The notes: generated by a model not told the origin, from the letters alone. Shown: positions 26,713 to 36,408, counted from the first letter of the stretch. The stretch is 36,408 bases of DNA from Actinomycetales bacterium (GCA_012515595.1 JAAYYA010000410.1:1-36408), one strand, 5' to 3'. Numbers and translations: made by a program.

Positions 26713-28047
26713 GTGAGGGTTCTCGTCATAGGCTCCGGCGCGCGCGAGCACGCCATCGTCCGCGCGCTGGCCGCCGACCCGACCGTCGACGCCGTGCTCG
26801 CCGCGCCGGGCAACCCCGGCATCGACCTCATCGCGCAGTGCCTGCCCGACGCCGGCCCGGTCACCGACCCCGCCGCCATGTCGGCGCTGGCCGAGGAGGT
26901 AGGGGCCGACCTCGTCGTCGTCGGGCCCGAGGCGCCCCTGGTTGCCGGCGTCGCGGACGCGATCCGGGCCCGGGGCATCGCCTGCTTCGGCCCCAGCGGG
27001 GCCGCCGCCGCGCTGGAGGGCAGCAAGGCCTTCGCCAAGGAGGTCATGGCCGCCGCCGGTGTGCCAACCGCCCTCGCCCACGTCTGCGAGACGGAGGACG
27101 AGCTCGTCACGGCGCTCGACGCCACGGGCGCCCCGTATGTCGTCAAGGACGACGGCCTGGCCGCGGGCAAGGGTGTCGTGGTCACCGACGACCGCGACGA
27201 GGCGCTGGCCCACGGACTGGCCTGCCTGGCCAAGGGGGACGGACGGGTGGTGGTCGAGGAGTTCCTCGACGGCCCCGAGATCTCGGTGTTCTGCCTCAGC
27301 GACGGCACCGAGGTGCGGGCGCTGGTCCCGGCCCAGGACTTCAAGCGCATCGGGGACGGCGACACCGGCCCGAACACCGGCGGGATGGGGGCCTACAGCC
27401 CTCTGCCGTGGGCGCCGGACGACCTCGTGGAGCAGGTCCTCGACCGGGTCGCGCGCCCCACGATCGCCGAGATGCACCGCCGGGGCACCCCGTTCACCGG
27501 CGTCCTCTACGTCGGGCTCGCCCTCACCTCCCGCGGGCTGCGGGTGGTGGAGTTCAACGCCCGCTTCGGCGACCCCGAGACGCAGGTCGTGCTGGCCCGG
27601 CTGCGCACCCCGCTGGGGCAGCTGCTGGACGCCGCCGCCCACGGGCGACTGGCCGAGCAGCCCGAGCTGAGCTGGCACGACGACGCGGCCGTGGCCGTCG
27701 TCCTCGCCTGCCAGGGCTATCCGGCGGCGCCAGTGATCGGCGCCGCGATCGCCGGGCTCGAGGAGTGTGGCGCCCTGGAGCACGTGCAGGTCCTGCACGC
27801 CGGCACCAGGGACACCCCGGAGGGAGTGATCGCCTCCGGCGGTCGCGTCCTGTCGGTGGTCGGCACCGGCGACGACCTGGCCCAGGCCCGGGCCCGGGCC
27901 TACGCCGGGGTGCACGCGATCCACTGCGAGGGCTCCCAGTTCCGCGGTGACATCGCCCGCGCCGCCGAGCAGGGCGACATCCGCATCCCCGTGCCCATCG
28001 AGCTCGGGCCGACCGAGCTCGGTCCCGACGGGAAGGTCCTGGCGTGA
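26713..28047 (+). CDS. purD: Phosphoribosylamine--glycine ligase
   Basis: GTG start; VLVIGSGAREHAIVRALA...APGNPGI; GNTGGMGAY-type motif PNTGGMGAYSPLP; ATP-grasp. Confidence 0.98.
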   Translation: MRVLVIGSGAREHAIVRALAADPTVDAVLAAPGNPGIDLIAQCLPDAGPVTDPAAMSALAEEVGADLVVVGPEAPLVAGVADAIRARGIACFGPSGAAAALEGSKAFAKEVMAAAGVPTALAHVCETEDELVTALDATGAPYVVKDDGLAAGKGVVVTDDRDEALAHGLACLAKGDGRVVVEEFLDGPEISVFCLSDGTEVRALVPAQDFKRIGDGDTGPNTGGMGAYSPLPWAPDDLVEQVLDRVARPTIAEMHRRGTPFTGVLYVGLALTSRGLRVVEFNARFGDPETQVVLARLRTPLGQLLDAAAHGRLAEQPELSWHDDAAVAVVLACQGYPAAPVIGAAIAGLEECGALEHVQVLHAGTRDTPEGVIASGGRVLSVVGTGDDLAQARARAYAGVHAIHCEGSQFRGDIARAAEQGDIRIPVPIELGPTELGPDGKVLA

Positions 28048-29039
28048 CCGAGACCGCGGGGCTCCCGGGCGAGCTGCCCGGCTACATGCCGGTCTACTCC
28101 GGCAAGGTCCGCGAGCTGTTCGCACCGATCGACCCCGAGACCGGCCTGGTCGACGAGTCCCGCCTGCTGCTCGTCGCCTCCGACCGCATCTCGGCCTTCG
28201 ACCACGTCATCGACAGCCCGATCCCCGACAAGGGTGCGGTGCTGACCCAGCTGTCGCTGTGGTGGTTCGACCAGCTGGCCGACCTGATCCCCCACCACGT
28301 CCTCGACACCGCCGTGCCCCGTCGGGTCGCCGGGCGCGCCCTCACCGTGCGCCGCCTGCGGATGCTGCCCGTCGAGTGCATCGCCCGGGCCTACCTCACC
28401 GGCGGTGGCCTCACCGAGTACCGCGCCACCGGCGCCGTCTCCGGGGTCGCCCTCCCCGCGGGCCTGGAGGACGGGTCGCTCCTGCCCGAGCCGATCTTCA
28501 CGCCCACCACGAAGGCTCCCGCCGGCCAGCACGACGAGCCGATGACCTTCGAGGATGTCGAGGACGAGCTGGGCACCGCCCTGGCGACGCGCGTGCGGGA
28601 CCTGACCCTCGGCATACTGGCCCGCGGCAACGAGATCGCCGCGGACCGGGGCATCCTGATCGCCGACACCAAGGTGGAGTATGGCGTGGACCCGGTCTCC
28701 CTCGGCCTCACCTCCGTGGACGAGGAGATCGACTGGACGACGGTGGATCCCGACCGCGTGCAGGTCGTCCTCGCCGACGAGGTGCTCACCCCCGACAGCA
28801 GCCGGTTCTGGCGGGCCTCGGAGTGGGCTCCCGGCCGGGCGCAGACCTCCTACGACAAGCAGGTGCTGCGCGACTGGCTGCTCTCCGAGGCGAGCGGCTG
28901 GGACCGCGCCTCCGGGCAGGCGCCGCCGCCGCTGCCGCAGGACGTGATCGAGCTGACCCGGGCCCGCTACGTCGAGGCCTACGAGACCCTGACCGGGCAG
29001 GAGTTCGTGCCGACCTCCCCGCCCGACACCCCCGCCTGA
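28044..29039 (+). CDS. purC: Phosphoribosylaminoimidazolesuccinocarboxamide synthase
   Basis: [41 protein letters not shown]; overlaps purD by 4 bp. Confidence 0.97.
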   Translation: MTETAGLPGELPGYMPVYSGKVRELFAPIDPETGLVDESRLLLVASDRISAFDHVIDSPIPDKGAVLTQLSLWWFDQLADLIPHHVLDTAVPRRVAGRALTVRRLRMLPVECIARAYLTGGGLTEYRATGAVSGVALPAGLEDGSLLPEPIFTPTTKAPAGQHDEPMTFEDVEDELGTALATRVRDLTLGILARGNEIAADRGILIADTKVEYGVDPVSLGLTSVDEEIDWTTVDPDRVQVVLADEVLTPDSSRFWRASEWAPGRAQTSYDKQVLRDWLLSEASGWDRASGQAPPPLPQDVIELTRARYVEAYETLTGQEFVPTSPPDTPA

Positions 29040-29073
29040 CACCACCTGCCCCGCCCCGAGGAGACCGACGTCC

Positions 29074-32000
29074 ATGGCCCCGCACGACTACGTGTTGACC
29101 TCCGTGCCCGGGGGCTCGGCCCTCTCCGACTTCCGCGCCGCGGCCCTGCTGCGCCGGCTCCAGGCGGTCGCGCCGAAGGTCACCGGGGTCGGCGCCCGGT
29201 TCGAGCACTGGGTGGCGACCGACGCGCCCCTCGACGAGGCGGCCCACGGCCGGCTCGTGGCGCTGCTGACCTATGGCGAACCGGCGGTGGACGAGCCCGG
29301 TGACGACGAGGTCGGGGACGCGATGACCATCGTCATCGGGCCGCGCCTAGGGACCATCTCGCCGTGGGCCAGCAAGGCCACCGACATCCTGCGCAACTGC
29401 GGGCTGGACGTGCACCGGGTCGAGCGGGTCGTCGCCTACACCCTGCAGCTGGACGGGCCGGGTGGCCTGAGCCCCGAGGAGCGGGACGCCTGCGCCGCGC
29501 TGCTGCACGACCGGATGACCGAGTCGGTGCTGCCGGCCGGCGAGCGCCTCGACGTCCTGTTCGCCGAGCGGGACGCCGAGCCGATGGAACACGTCGACGT
29601 GCTCGGCCGGGGCCGCGAGGCCCTGGTCGAGGCCGACGCGACCTGGGGGCTTGCGCTGGCCGAGGACGAGATCGACTACCTGGTGGAGGCGTTCACCGGC
29701 CTCGGCCGCAACCCCACCGACGTCGAGCTGACGATGTTCGCCCAGGCCAACTCCGAGCACTGCCGGCACAAGATCTTCAACGCCGACTTCGTGATCGACG
29801 GCGACGCCCAGCCGCGGAGCCTGTTCGGGATGATCCGGCACACCGAGGAGGTCGCCGGTCACGGGACGGTCGTGGCCTACAAGGACAACGCCTCGGTGAT
29901 GGCGGGCGGCCCCGTGACCCGGTGGCTGCCCGAGAGCGGGGCCAACGGACCCAGCCGCTACGTGGCCCGCGAGGAGGACACGCACGTCCTCATGAAGGTC
30001 GAGACGCACAACCACCCGACCGCCATCTCCCCCTTCGCCGGTGCCGCGACCGGCGCCGGCGGCGAGATCCGGGACGAGGGCGCCACCGGGCGCGGGTCGG
30101 CCCCGAAAGCCGGGCTGACCGGCTTCGTCGTCTCCAACCTGCACCTGCCCGGGACCGACGAGCCGTGGGAGGCCGACCCCTACGGCGCCCCGGACCACCT
30201 GGCCAGCCCGCTGGACATCATGATCGAGGGCCCGATCGGGGCGGCCGCGTTCAACAACGAGTTCGGCCGGCCGGCGCTCGGCGGGTTCTTCCGCGTCTAC
30301 GAGCAGACGGTCGACGGGGTGCGCCGCGGCTACCACAAGCCGATCATGAGCGCTGGCGGCCTCGGCCAGATCAGCGCCGAGCAGACCGAGAAGGTCCGCT
30401 TCCCCGGCGGCACCCTCCTCGTGCAGATCGGCGGCCCGGGCATGCGGATCGGCATGGGCGGCGGCGCGGCCAGCTCGATGGCCTCCGGCGCCAACGCCGC
30501 CGAGCTCGACTTCGACTCCGTCCAGCGCGGGAACCCCGAGATGGAGCGGCGGGCCCAGGAGGTCATCAACCACTGCGCGGCGCTCGGCGCCGACAACCCG
30601 ATCCTGGCGATCCACGACGTGGGTGCCGGCGGGCTGAGCAACGCCTTCCCCGAGCTGGTCGACGACGCCGGGCTCGGCGCCCGGTTCGACCTCTCCTCGG
30701 TGCCGCTGGAGGAGTCCGGCCTGGCCCCCAAGGAGATCTGGTCCAACGAGAGCCAGGAGCGCTACGTCCTGGCGATCGCGCCCGAGTCGCTAGACGCGTT
30801 CGCCGCGCTCTGCGAGCGCGAGCGGTGCCCGTATGCCGTGGTGGGCGTCGCCGTGGACGACGGCCAGCTGACCCTGGGCGAGGAGGGCGACGGCGGCGAT
30901 CCCGATCCTGCGTCCCGGGCCGTGGACATGCCCATGGAGGTGCTCCTCGGCAAGCCCCCCAGGATGACCCGCGACGCTCAGCGCGTCACCTGGTCGGCTC
31001 CTGACCTGGACCGTGCGGGACTGGACGACCCTGCGGAACTGGCGCGCACGGCATACGACGTCCTGCGGCACCCCACCGTGGCGTCCAAGCGGTTCCTGAT
31101 CACCATCGGTGACCGGACCGTCGGCGGCCTGAGCCATCGGGACCAGATGGTCGGCCCGTGGCAGGTGCCGGTGGCCGACGTGGCCGTCACCCTCTCGGAC
31201 CTGGTCGGGCTCGCGGGGCAGGCGATGGCCAGCGGCGAGCGGACCCCGCTGGCGGCGGTCGACGGGCCGGCGTCCGGGCGGATGGCCGTCGGTGAGGCGC
31301 TGACCAACCTGCTGGCCGCGCCGGTGACGCTCGGCGGCGTGAAGCTGTCCTGCAACTGGATGGCCTCGGCCGGCACCCGCGGCGAGGACGCCGCGCTGTA
31401 TGACACGGTCCACGCCGTGGCGATGGAGCTGTGCCCGGCGCTGGGCATCTCGGTGCCGGTCGGCAAGGACTCGATGTCGATGCGCACCACCTGGACGGAC
31501 GAGGAGGGCACGGCGCGGGCGGTGATCTCGCCGGTGTCGCTGGTGGTCTCGGCCTTCGCGTCGCTGCCGGACGTGACCGGGACCCTGACGCCGCAGCTGC
31601 TGCCCGACTCGGCGCTGCTGCTGGTCGACCTGGGCGCCGGGCGCAACCGGCTCGGCGGGTCGATGCTGGCCCAGGTGCGGGGCGAGTTCGGCGGGACGGT
31701 GCCCGACCTGGACGACCCGCAGCGGCTGGTGGCCCTGGCCGACGCACTGACGGAACTGCGCGCGCGGGGGCTTGTCACGGCATACCACGACCGGTCCGAC
31801 GGAGGGTTGTGGGCGACGGTGTGCGAGATGGCCTTCGCGGGGGCCGTGGGCGTGGATGTCGAGGTGCCCGGCGAGGACGGTGTGGGGGCCCTCTTCGCCG
31901 AGGAGCTGGGTGCCGTCCTGGGCGTCCCGGCTGACCGGGTCGGGGAGGCCGAGGCGGTGCTCGCCGAGCACGGGCTGGGCGACCTGACCCACGTGCTGGG

Positions 32001-33006
32001 GCGGGCCACGGACGCGCGGCGGGTGCGCGTGCGCGGTGCGGGCGTGGAGCTGGACGAGCCGGTGCGCGACCTGGCGCAGGCGTGGGACGAGGTCTCCTGG
32101 CGGATCAGCGCGCTGCGGGACAACCCGGAGTGCGCCGACGAGGAGCACGCGGGCGTGGGCGCCGACGAGGACCCGGGGCTGCACCTGGAGACCACCTTCG
32201 ACCCGGCCGAGGACGTCACCGCGCCCTACCTGAACTTGGGGGCGCGGCCGGCGGTGGCGATCCTGCGGGAGCAGGGGGTCAACTCCCACGTCGAGACCGC
32301 CTTCGCCTTCGACCGGGCCGGGTTCGACGCCTATGACGTGCACATGACCGACCTGCAGTCCGGTCGCTTCGCGCTGTCCGACGTGGTGGGTCTGGTGGCG
32401 TGCGGCGGCTTCTCCTACGGCGACACGCTGGGGGCCGGTGAGGGCTGGGCGCGGTCGGTGCTCTTCAACGAGCGGCTCACCGAGGAGTTCGGGGCCTTCT
32501 TCGCGCGGCCGGACACCTTCGGGCTGGGCATCTGCAACGGCTGCCAGATGTTCGCGGCGCTGGCCGAGCTGATCCCCGGTGCCGAGGCGTGGCCCCGGTT
32601 CACCCGCAACCGCAGCGAGCAGTATGAGGCGCGGCTGAGTCTCGTGGAGGTCCTGGAGTCGCCCTCGGTCTTCTTCACCGGGATGGCCAGCTCGCGGATC
32701 CCGATCGCGGTGGCGCACGGCGAGGGCCGTGCCAACTTCTCCGCCCAGGGGGACGAGGCGTCGGTGCTCGCCGCGGCCCGGTATGTCGACAACCACGGTC
32801 GTCCGACCGAGCTCTACCCGGCCAACCCCAACGGGTCCCGCGGCGGCCTCACCGCTGTCACCACCCCCGATGGGCGGTTCACCGCGATGATGCCGCACCC
32901 CGAGCGGGTGCAGCGCAACGCCCAGCTGTCGTGGACCCCTGGCCCGATCGGCGAGGCAAGCCCATGGCTGCGGATGTTCCGCAACGCCCGCGTCTGGGTG
33001 GAATGA
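29074..33006 (+). CDS. purL: Phosphoribosylformylglycinamidine synthase, single-chain (large) form
   Basis: 1310 aa: N-terminal PurS-like region, [18 protein letters not shown], two AIRS-like halves, C-terminal class I glutaminase ([27 protein letters not shown]). Confidence 0.97.
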   Translation: MAPHDYVLTSVPGGSALSDFRAAALLRRLQAVAPKVTGVGARFEHWVATDAPLDEAAHGRLVALLTYGEPAVDEPGDDEVGDAMTIVIGPRLGTISPWASKATDILRNCGLDVHRVERVVAYTLQLDGPGGLSPEERDACAALLHDRMTESVLPAGERLDVLFAERDAEPMEHVDVLGRGREALVEADATWGLALAEDEIDYLVEAFTGLGRNPTDVELTMFAQANSEHCRHKIFNADFVIDGDAQPRSLFGMIRHTEEVAGHGTVVAYKDNASVMAGGPVTRWLPESGANGPSRYVAREEDTHVLMKVETHNHPTAISPFAGAATGAGGEIRDEGATGRGSAPKAGLTGFVVSNLHLPGTDEPWEADPYGAPDHLASPLDIMIEGPIGAAAFNNEFGRPALGGFFRVYEQTVDGVRRGYHKPIMSAGGLGQISAEQTEKVRFPGGTLLVQIGGPGMRIGMGGGAASSMASGANAAELDFDSVQRGNPEMERRAQEVINHCAALGADNPILAIHDVGAGGLSNAFPELVDDAGLGARFDLSSVPLEESGLAPKEIWSNESQERYVLAIAPESLDAFAALCERERCPYAVVGVAVDDGQLTLGEEGDGGDPDPASRAVDMPMEVLLGKPPRMTRDAQRVTWSAPDLDRAGLDDPAELARTAYDVLRHPTVASKRFLITIGDRTVGGLSHRDQMVGPWQVPVADVAVTLSDLVGLAGQAMASGERTPLAAVDGPASGRMAVGEALTNLLAAPVTLGGVKLSCNWMASAGTRGEDAALYDTVHAVAMELCPALGISVPVGKDSMSMRTTWTDEEGTARAVISPVSLVVSAFASLPDVTGTLTPQLLPDSALLLVDLGAGRNRLGGSMLAQVRGEFGGTVPDLDDPQRLVALADALTELRARGLVTAYHDRSDGGLWATVCEMAFAGAVGVDVEVPGEDGVGALFAEELGAVLGVPADRVGEAEAVLAEHGLGDLTHVLGRATDARRVRVRGAGVELDEPVRDLAQAWDEVSWRISALRDNPECADEEHAGVGADEDPGLHLETTFDPAEDVTAPYLNLGARPAVAILREQGVNSHVETAFAFDRAGFDAYDVHMTDLQSGRFALSDVVGLVACGGFSYGDTLGAGEGWARSVLFNERLTEEFGAFFARPDTFGLGICNGCQMFAALAELIPGAEAWPRFTRNRSEQYEARLSLVEVLESPSVFFTGMASSRIPIAVAHGEGRANFSAQGDEASVLAAARYVDNHGRPTELYPANPNGSRGGLTAVTTPDGRFTAMMPHPERVQRNAQLSWTPGPIGEASPWLRMFRNARVWVE

Positions 33007-33019
33007 TTCTCGAGGACTG

Positions 33020-33309
33020 ACCGAGCGCGCGGTGTTGCGAGATTTCACCCCACCGAGCGCGCGGGGCGTTGCTCCTACACCCCACCGAGCGCATCGTGTT
33101 GCGGCTCTGGACCTCACCGAGCGCCCGGCGTTGCGGTTGGACTGAGCCGATGTCGTTGGCCCCAGGAAGGTGCGGATCAACCCAGGAAGCGTTCTTGGGT
33201 CGACCCGCACGTTCCTGGGTCAATGCGCGCGCGATGCGCTCGGTCGGGGTTGGGGGCCGCAACACGATGCGCTCGGTCGCCCCCAGGGCCGCAACACCGT
33301 GCGCTCGGT
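33020..33309. repeat. 32-bp-period repeat locus 2: four forward units, 59-bp palindrome, one partial and two full inverted units
   Basis: Forward ACCGAGCGC starts at 33020, 33052, 33084, 33116 (exact 32-bp steps). Inverted units end at 33244, 33277, 33309. Confidence 0.9.
33161..33219. repeat. Imperfect 59-bp palindrome (28-bp arms, 3-bp loop)
   Basis: CCCAGGAAGGTGCGGATCAACCCAGGAA-GCG-TTCTTGGGTCGACCCGCACGTTCCTGGG; 24 of 28 positions complementary. Confidence 0.9.
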
Positions 33310-33324
33310 CGAGGGGGGTGGGGG

Positions 33325-33762
33325 CTACGTGGCGCCAGCGTCGGCCCACTCGTCGAGTGCGGCCTGGATCTCCTCGTCGGTCTTGGTGAGCTCGGTGCCG
33401 GCGATCCACTGGTGCCCGAAGGGATCGCGGATCCGGCCCTGGCGCGCGCCGTAGGGCTGGTCGTCCACCGGGAAGACCACCTCGGCGCCACGCTCGACCG
33501 CCACTGCCACGACCGCGTCGGGGTCGTCGCACTGGATGTCCATCACCACGCCCACGCCACCGTCACCGGGGCTGCGGTCGACGTCATCGGGATCCTTGAG
33601 CTGCAGCACGTCGCCGCTCGGCAGCTCCAGCTGGGCGAAGACGACGGAGTCGCCCATCGCGTAGCGGCTGACCAGGGTCGCCCCCAGCACCTGGCTGTAG
33701 AACTCGATGGCGCGGTCGGCGCCGTCGACGACGAGCTTGGGTCGCACCCGCATCTGTCCCAT
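33325..33762 (-). CDS. VOC (glyoxalase/bleomycin resistance) family protein
   Basis: MRVRPKLVVDGADRAIEFYSQVLGATLVSRY...DPFGHQW, VOC fold motifs. Confidence 0.93.
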   Translation of the reverse strand: MGQMRVRPKLVVDGADRAIEFYSQVLGATLVSRYAMGDSVVFAQLELPSGDVLQLKDPDDVDRSPGDGGVGVVMDIQCDDPDAVVAVAVERGAEVVFPVDDQPYGARQGRIRDPFGHQWIAGTELTKTDEEIQAALDEWADAGAT

Positions 33763-33923
33763 CCACCCACGCTAACCAGGCCGCTCCCGCGCAGCATCCG
33801 GGACGGACGGCGTGCCTGTCGGACCGGATGGACCCCGGTGGATCTTCGGGGCCTGCTGCATCTTGTGCGGGGTCAGGGGCGGTGCGACGATTAAACGTTG
33901 GGCATTCGCAGGACCAGGCACCC

Positions 33924-35855
33924 GTGACACAGACCGCCGCAACTCCGGAAGCCGGCCGCCAAGCCGTCGGGCTTGGCCACTGGAAGGATGCCTACGGCCT
34001 GTTCCAGGCCGTCGACGCCGACACTCTCACCGGGGATGACCTGGCAGCCTACGCCGAGTCTGCCTTCTGGACCTGTCGCCAGGACGAGGCGATGGCGTTG
34101 CGCGAGCGGGCGTTTGCCGCCTACATCTCGGAGGGCAAACCCCTGCTCGCCGCCACCGTCGCTTCCTGGCTGTCCTGGGACCACTCGGGCCGCGGCGCCT
34201 TCGCCGTGGCCAGCGGATGGCTCGCCCGCGCGGACCGGTTGTTGGCTCCCCTCCCCGAGTCCGCGGAGCACGCACTGGTGGCGCTCAACCACACCATGCA
34301 GTCGATGGAGTCAGGCGACAGCGCGAACGCCCAGTCGAGTCTCGATCGCGCCCTCGACATCGCCGAACGCCTCGGCGTCACCGAGGTCCTCTCGCTCGGG
34401 AGGACGATCCGGGGGCGGATGCTCATCCACAGCGGCCAGGTCGACGCGGGCCTGGCGATGCTCGACGAGTCGGCCGCCGAGGCACTGAGCGGGGAGCTGG
34501 CTCCCCTCTCGGCCGGACTCATCTATTGCATGACCATCCAGGCCTGCCAGGAGGTGGGCGACTTCCGGCGGGCCGCCGAGTGGACGGACGTGGCAAACCG
34601 CTTCTGCGACCGGCTGGACGTGAGCGGATTCCCGGGCGCGTGCCGCATCCACCGCGCCCAAGCGCTGCGGCTGACCGGCAACTGGTCAGCCGCCGAGGAG
34701 CAGGCGATCACCGCGTGTGCGGAGCTGCGCGAGTTCAACTACTGGGCAACCGGCGACGGGCTCTACGAGGTGGCTGAGATCCGGCGCGTCCGCGGGGACT
34801 TCGCCGCCGCACTGGAGACCTACCGTGAGGTGCACGAGCTCGGCCGCGACCCGCAACCCGGGCTCGCGCTGCTCCGGCTCGCCGAGGGCAAGGTGGACGC
34901 AGCCGGCACCGCCGTGCGCCGCTCCCTGGATGCCACGCCCGAGCCGCTCAGGCGGCTGCAGCTGCTGCCCGCCCAGGTCCAGATCGCGATCGCCGCCGGC
35001 GACCTGCGCACCGCCCGGGCCGCCCGGGACGAGATCGAGGCGACGGTCACGTCATACCTGATCGCCCACCAGGTCGCCCCGGCCTTCGAGGCGACCCTGG
35101 CCATGGCGACGGCCCGGATCGCCCTCGCGGACGCGGACTGGCCGCAGGCCGTGCAGCAACTTCGCCTGGCCCGTGATCGCTGGCTCCGGGTCGGGGCGCC
35201 GTATGACGTGGCGCAGGCGCGCCTGTACCTGGGCATGGCCTACCGCCGGCAGGGCGACGAGGAGGGGGCGACCGCCGAGCTCGAGTCCGCCCAGGCCACC
35301 TTCGAACGGCTGGGAGCGCGCCTGGACGAGGAGCACGCCAGGGAGCTGCTGGGCCGGCTGGAGAAGCGGCGCACCTTCCTCTTCACCGACATCGTGGGCT
35401 CCACCCAGCTGCTGGAGAGCCTCGGTGACGACAAGTGGAGCAAGCTGCTCGCTCGCCACGACGAGCTGGTGCGGGGCCGGATCGCCGAGGGGGGCGGGGA
35501 GGTCATCAAGCACACCGGCGACGGGTTCTTCGCCGCCTTCGAGCAGCCGGGGGCGGCGGTCCAGGCCGCGATCGCGATCCAGCGGGCCCTCGACGGCGAG
35601 GTCGTCGCCCCCGACGTGCGGATCGGGATCCACACCGGCGGGGCCTTCCACACCGACCAGGACCAGTCCGACTACGGCGGCCTGGGCGTGCACGTGGCCG
35701 CGCGGGTCGGCGCGGCGGCCGGGGCGGGCGAGATCCTGGTCAGCAGCGAGTCGCTGGAGGGGGCGCAAGGCGCCTTCGCGCTCTCCGAGCCGCGCGAGGT
35801 CGCCCTCAAGGGGGTGGCCGACGCGGTGTCGATCGTGTCGGTCGACTGGCGCTGA
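33924..35855 (+). CDS. TPR-type protein with C-terminal class III adenylate/guanylate cyclase domain
   Basis: Start placed at GTG 33924 (ORF opens 33828). TPR-like helical repeats; RRTFLFTDIVGSTQLLESLGDDKW...GEVIKHTGDGFFAAFEQPGAAVQAAIAIQRAL...RIGIHTGGAF is a class III cyclase signature. Confidence 0.88.
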   Translation: MTQTAATPEAGRQAVGLGHWKDAYGLFQAVDADTLTGDDLAAYAESAFWTCRQDEAMALRERAFAAYISEGKPLLAATVASWLSWDHSGRGAFAVASGWLARADRLLAPLPESAEHALVALNHTMQSMESGDSANAQSSLDRALDIAERLGVTEVLSLGRTIRGRMLIHSGQVDAGLAMLDESAAEALSGELAPLSAGLIYCMTIQACQEVGDFRRAAEWTDVANRFCDRLDVSGFPGACRIHRAQALRLTGNWSAAEEQAITACAELREFNYWATGDGLYEVAEIRRVRGDFAAALETYREVHELGRDPQPGLALLRLAEGKVDAAGTAVRRSLDATPEPLRRLQLLPAQVQIAIAAGDLRTARAARDEIEATVTSYLIAHQVAPAFEATLAMATARIALADADWPQAVQQLRLARDRWLRVGAPYDVAQARLYLGMAYRRQGDEEGATAELESAQATFERLGARLDEEHARELLGRLEKRRTFLFTDIVGSTQLLESLGDDKWSKLLARHDELVRGRIAEGGGEVIKHTGDGFFAAFEQPGAAVQAAIAIQRALDGEVVAPDVRIGIHTGGAFHTDQDQSDYGGLGVHVAARVGAAAGAGEILVSSESLEGAQGAFALSEPREVALKGVADAVSIVSVDWR

Positions 35856-35861
35856 TCGGCG

Positions 35862-36009
35862 GTCGACGCGGTGCGCTCGGTGGGGTGGATCTTCGCAACC
35901 CCGTGCGCTCGGTGGGCTGGATTCTCGCAACCCCGTGCGCTCGGTGGGCTGGATTCTCGCAACCCCGTGCGCTCGGTAGGGTGGATTTTCGCAACCCCGT
36001 GCGCTCGGT
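35862..36009 (-). repeat. 32-bp-period repeat locus 3: five same-orientation units
   Basis: GCGCTCGGT ends at 35881, 35913, 35945, 35977, 36009 (exact 32-bp steps); unit CGCAACCCCGTGCGCTCGGT + GGGCTGGATTCT. Confidence 0.95.
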
Positions 36010-36025
36010 CGATTGGGGGGAGTTG

Positions 36026-36408
36026 CTACTGGGCGGTCCAGCCGCCGTCCATCGTGTAGGACGTGCCCGTCACCATGCCGGCGTCGTCGGACATCAGGAA
36101 CGAGGCCAGCGCCGCGACCTCGTCGGGCTCGCACATCCGCTTGATGGCCGACCGGGTGAGCATGATCTTCCCGATCACCTCGTCCTCCGGGATGCCATGG
36201 GTGGCCGCCTGGTCGGCGATCTGCTTCTCCACCAGCGGGGTCCGCACGTAGCCGGGGTTGATGCAGTTGGAGGTCACCCCCTGGGGCGCACCCTCCAGGG
36301 CGGTCACCTTCGAGAGCCCCTCCAGCCCGTGCTTGGCCGACACGTAGGCCACCTTGAAGGCCGAGGCCCGCAGCCCGTGGGCCGAGGAGATGTTGATGAT
36401 CCGGCCCC
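36026..36408 (-). CDS. SDR family oxidoreductase, probably 3-hydroxybutyrate dehydrogenase; N-terminal part outside the window
   Basis: Frame open to the window edge: GRIINISSAHGLRASAFKVAYVSAKHGLEGLSKVTALEGAPQGVTSNCINPGYVRTPLVEKQI; C-term GTSYTMDGGWTAQ. Confidence 0.92.
   Translation of the reverse strand, partial: GRIINISSAHGLRASAFKVAYVSAKHGLEGLSKVTALEGAPQGVTSNCINPGYVRTPLVEKQIADQAATHGIPEDEVIGKIMLTRSAIKRMCEPDEVAALASFLMSDDAGMVTGTSYTMDGGWTAQ

Noticed and set aside
33020-33309. CRISPR array
   Set aside because: Period is only 32 bp with ~12-bp partly conserved spacers, orientation reverses midway, and no cas genes are present.
35052-36134. Minus ORF with PTERTGLRESSPPSARGCE repeats
   Set aside because: The repeat peptide is a translation of the 32-bp intergenic repeat plus antisense of the cyclase gene; not a credible protein.
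1-36408. tRNA/rRNA genes, insertion sequences, integrases
   Set aside because: None recognised on either strand; no transposase-like ORF in the track.

Overview
High-GC actinobacterial chromosome segment, probably Micrococcales/Intrasporangiaceae-like. This is inferred from GC content and gene content; no search was run. Left end (1-6299): 3' part of a contractile-injection-system/phage-tail-like (eCIS) locus on the + strand: tail tube protein, LysM/Afp7-like protein, VgrG-like spike, PAAR tip, gp25, baseplate J and a small tail protein I/Afp12-like protein. It is followed convergently by a translationally coupled minus-strand pair. The first gene encodes a leaderless lytic transglycosylase-like + NlpC/P60 protein with 10 TSP3 Ca-binding repeats. 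The second encodes a large ATPase with a C-terminal SARP/BTAD-type domain. The rest is mostly housekeeping: NarL-type two-component system, NhaD-like antiporter, NAD(P)-binding epimerase, DUF5063-like protein, recR, a lipoprotein, a HAD phosphatase, plsC-like, dnaX, HelD/UvrD-like helicase, LuxR-type regulator, a 6C-type small RNA, purD-purC-purL (single-chain PurL), VOC protein, TPR-class III cyclase and a partial SDR. The most unusual non-genic signals are: (i) a 32-bp-period repeat family at three intergenic loci (16655-16775, 33020-33309, 35862-36009), two of them head-to-head mirrored and one centred on a 59-bp imperfect palindrome; (ii) the octamer GTATGCCG/CGGCATAC occurring 19 times in 36.4 kb, in all codon phases and on both strands; (iii) a 6C RNA divergent from an orphan LuxR regulator, followed by an 84-bp tandem repeat; (iv) a promoter bracketed by twin TetR-like palindromes.
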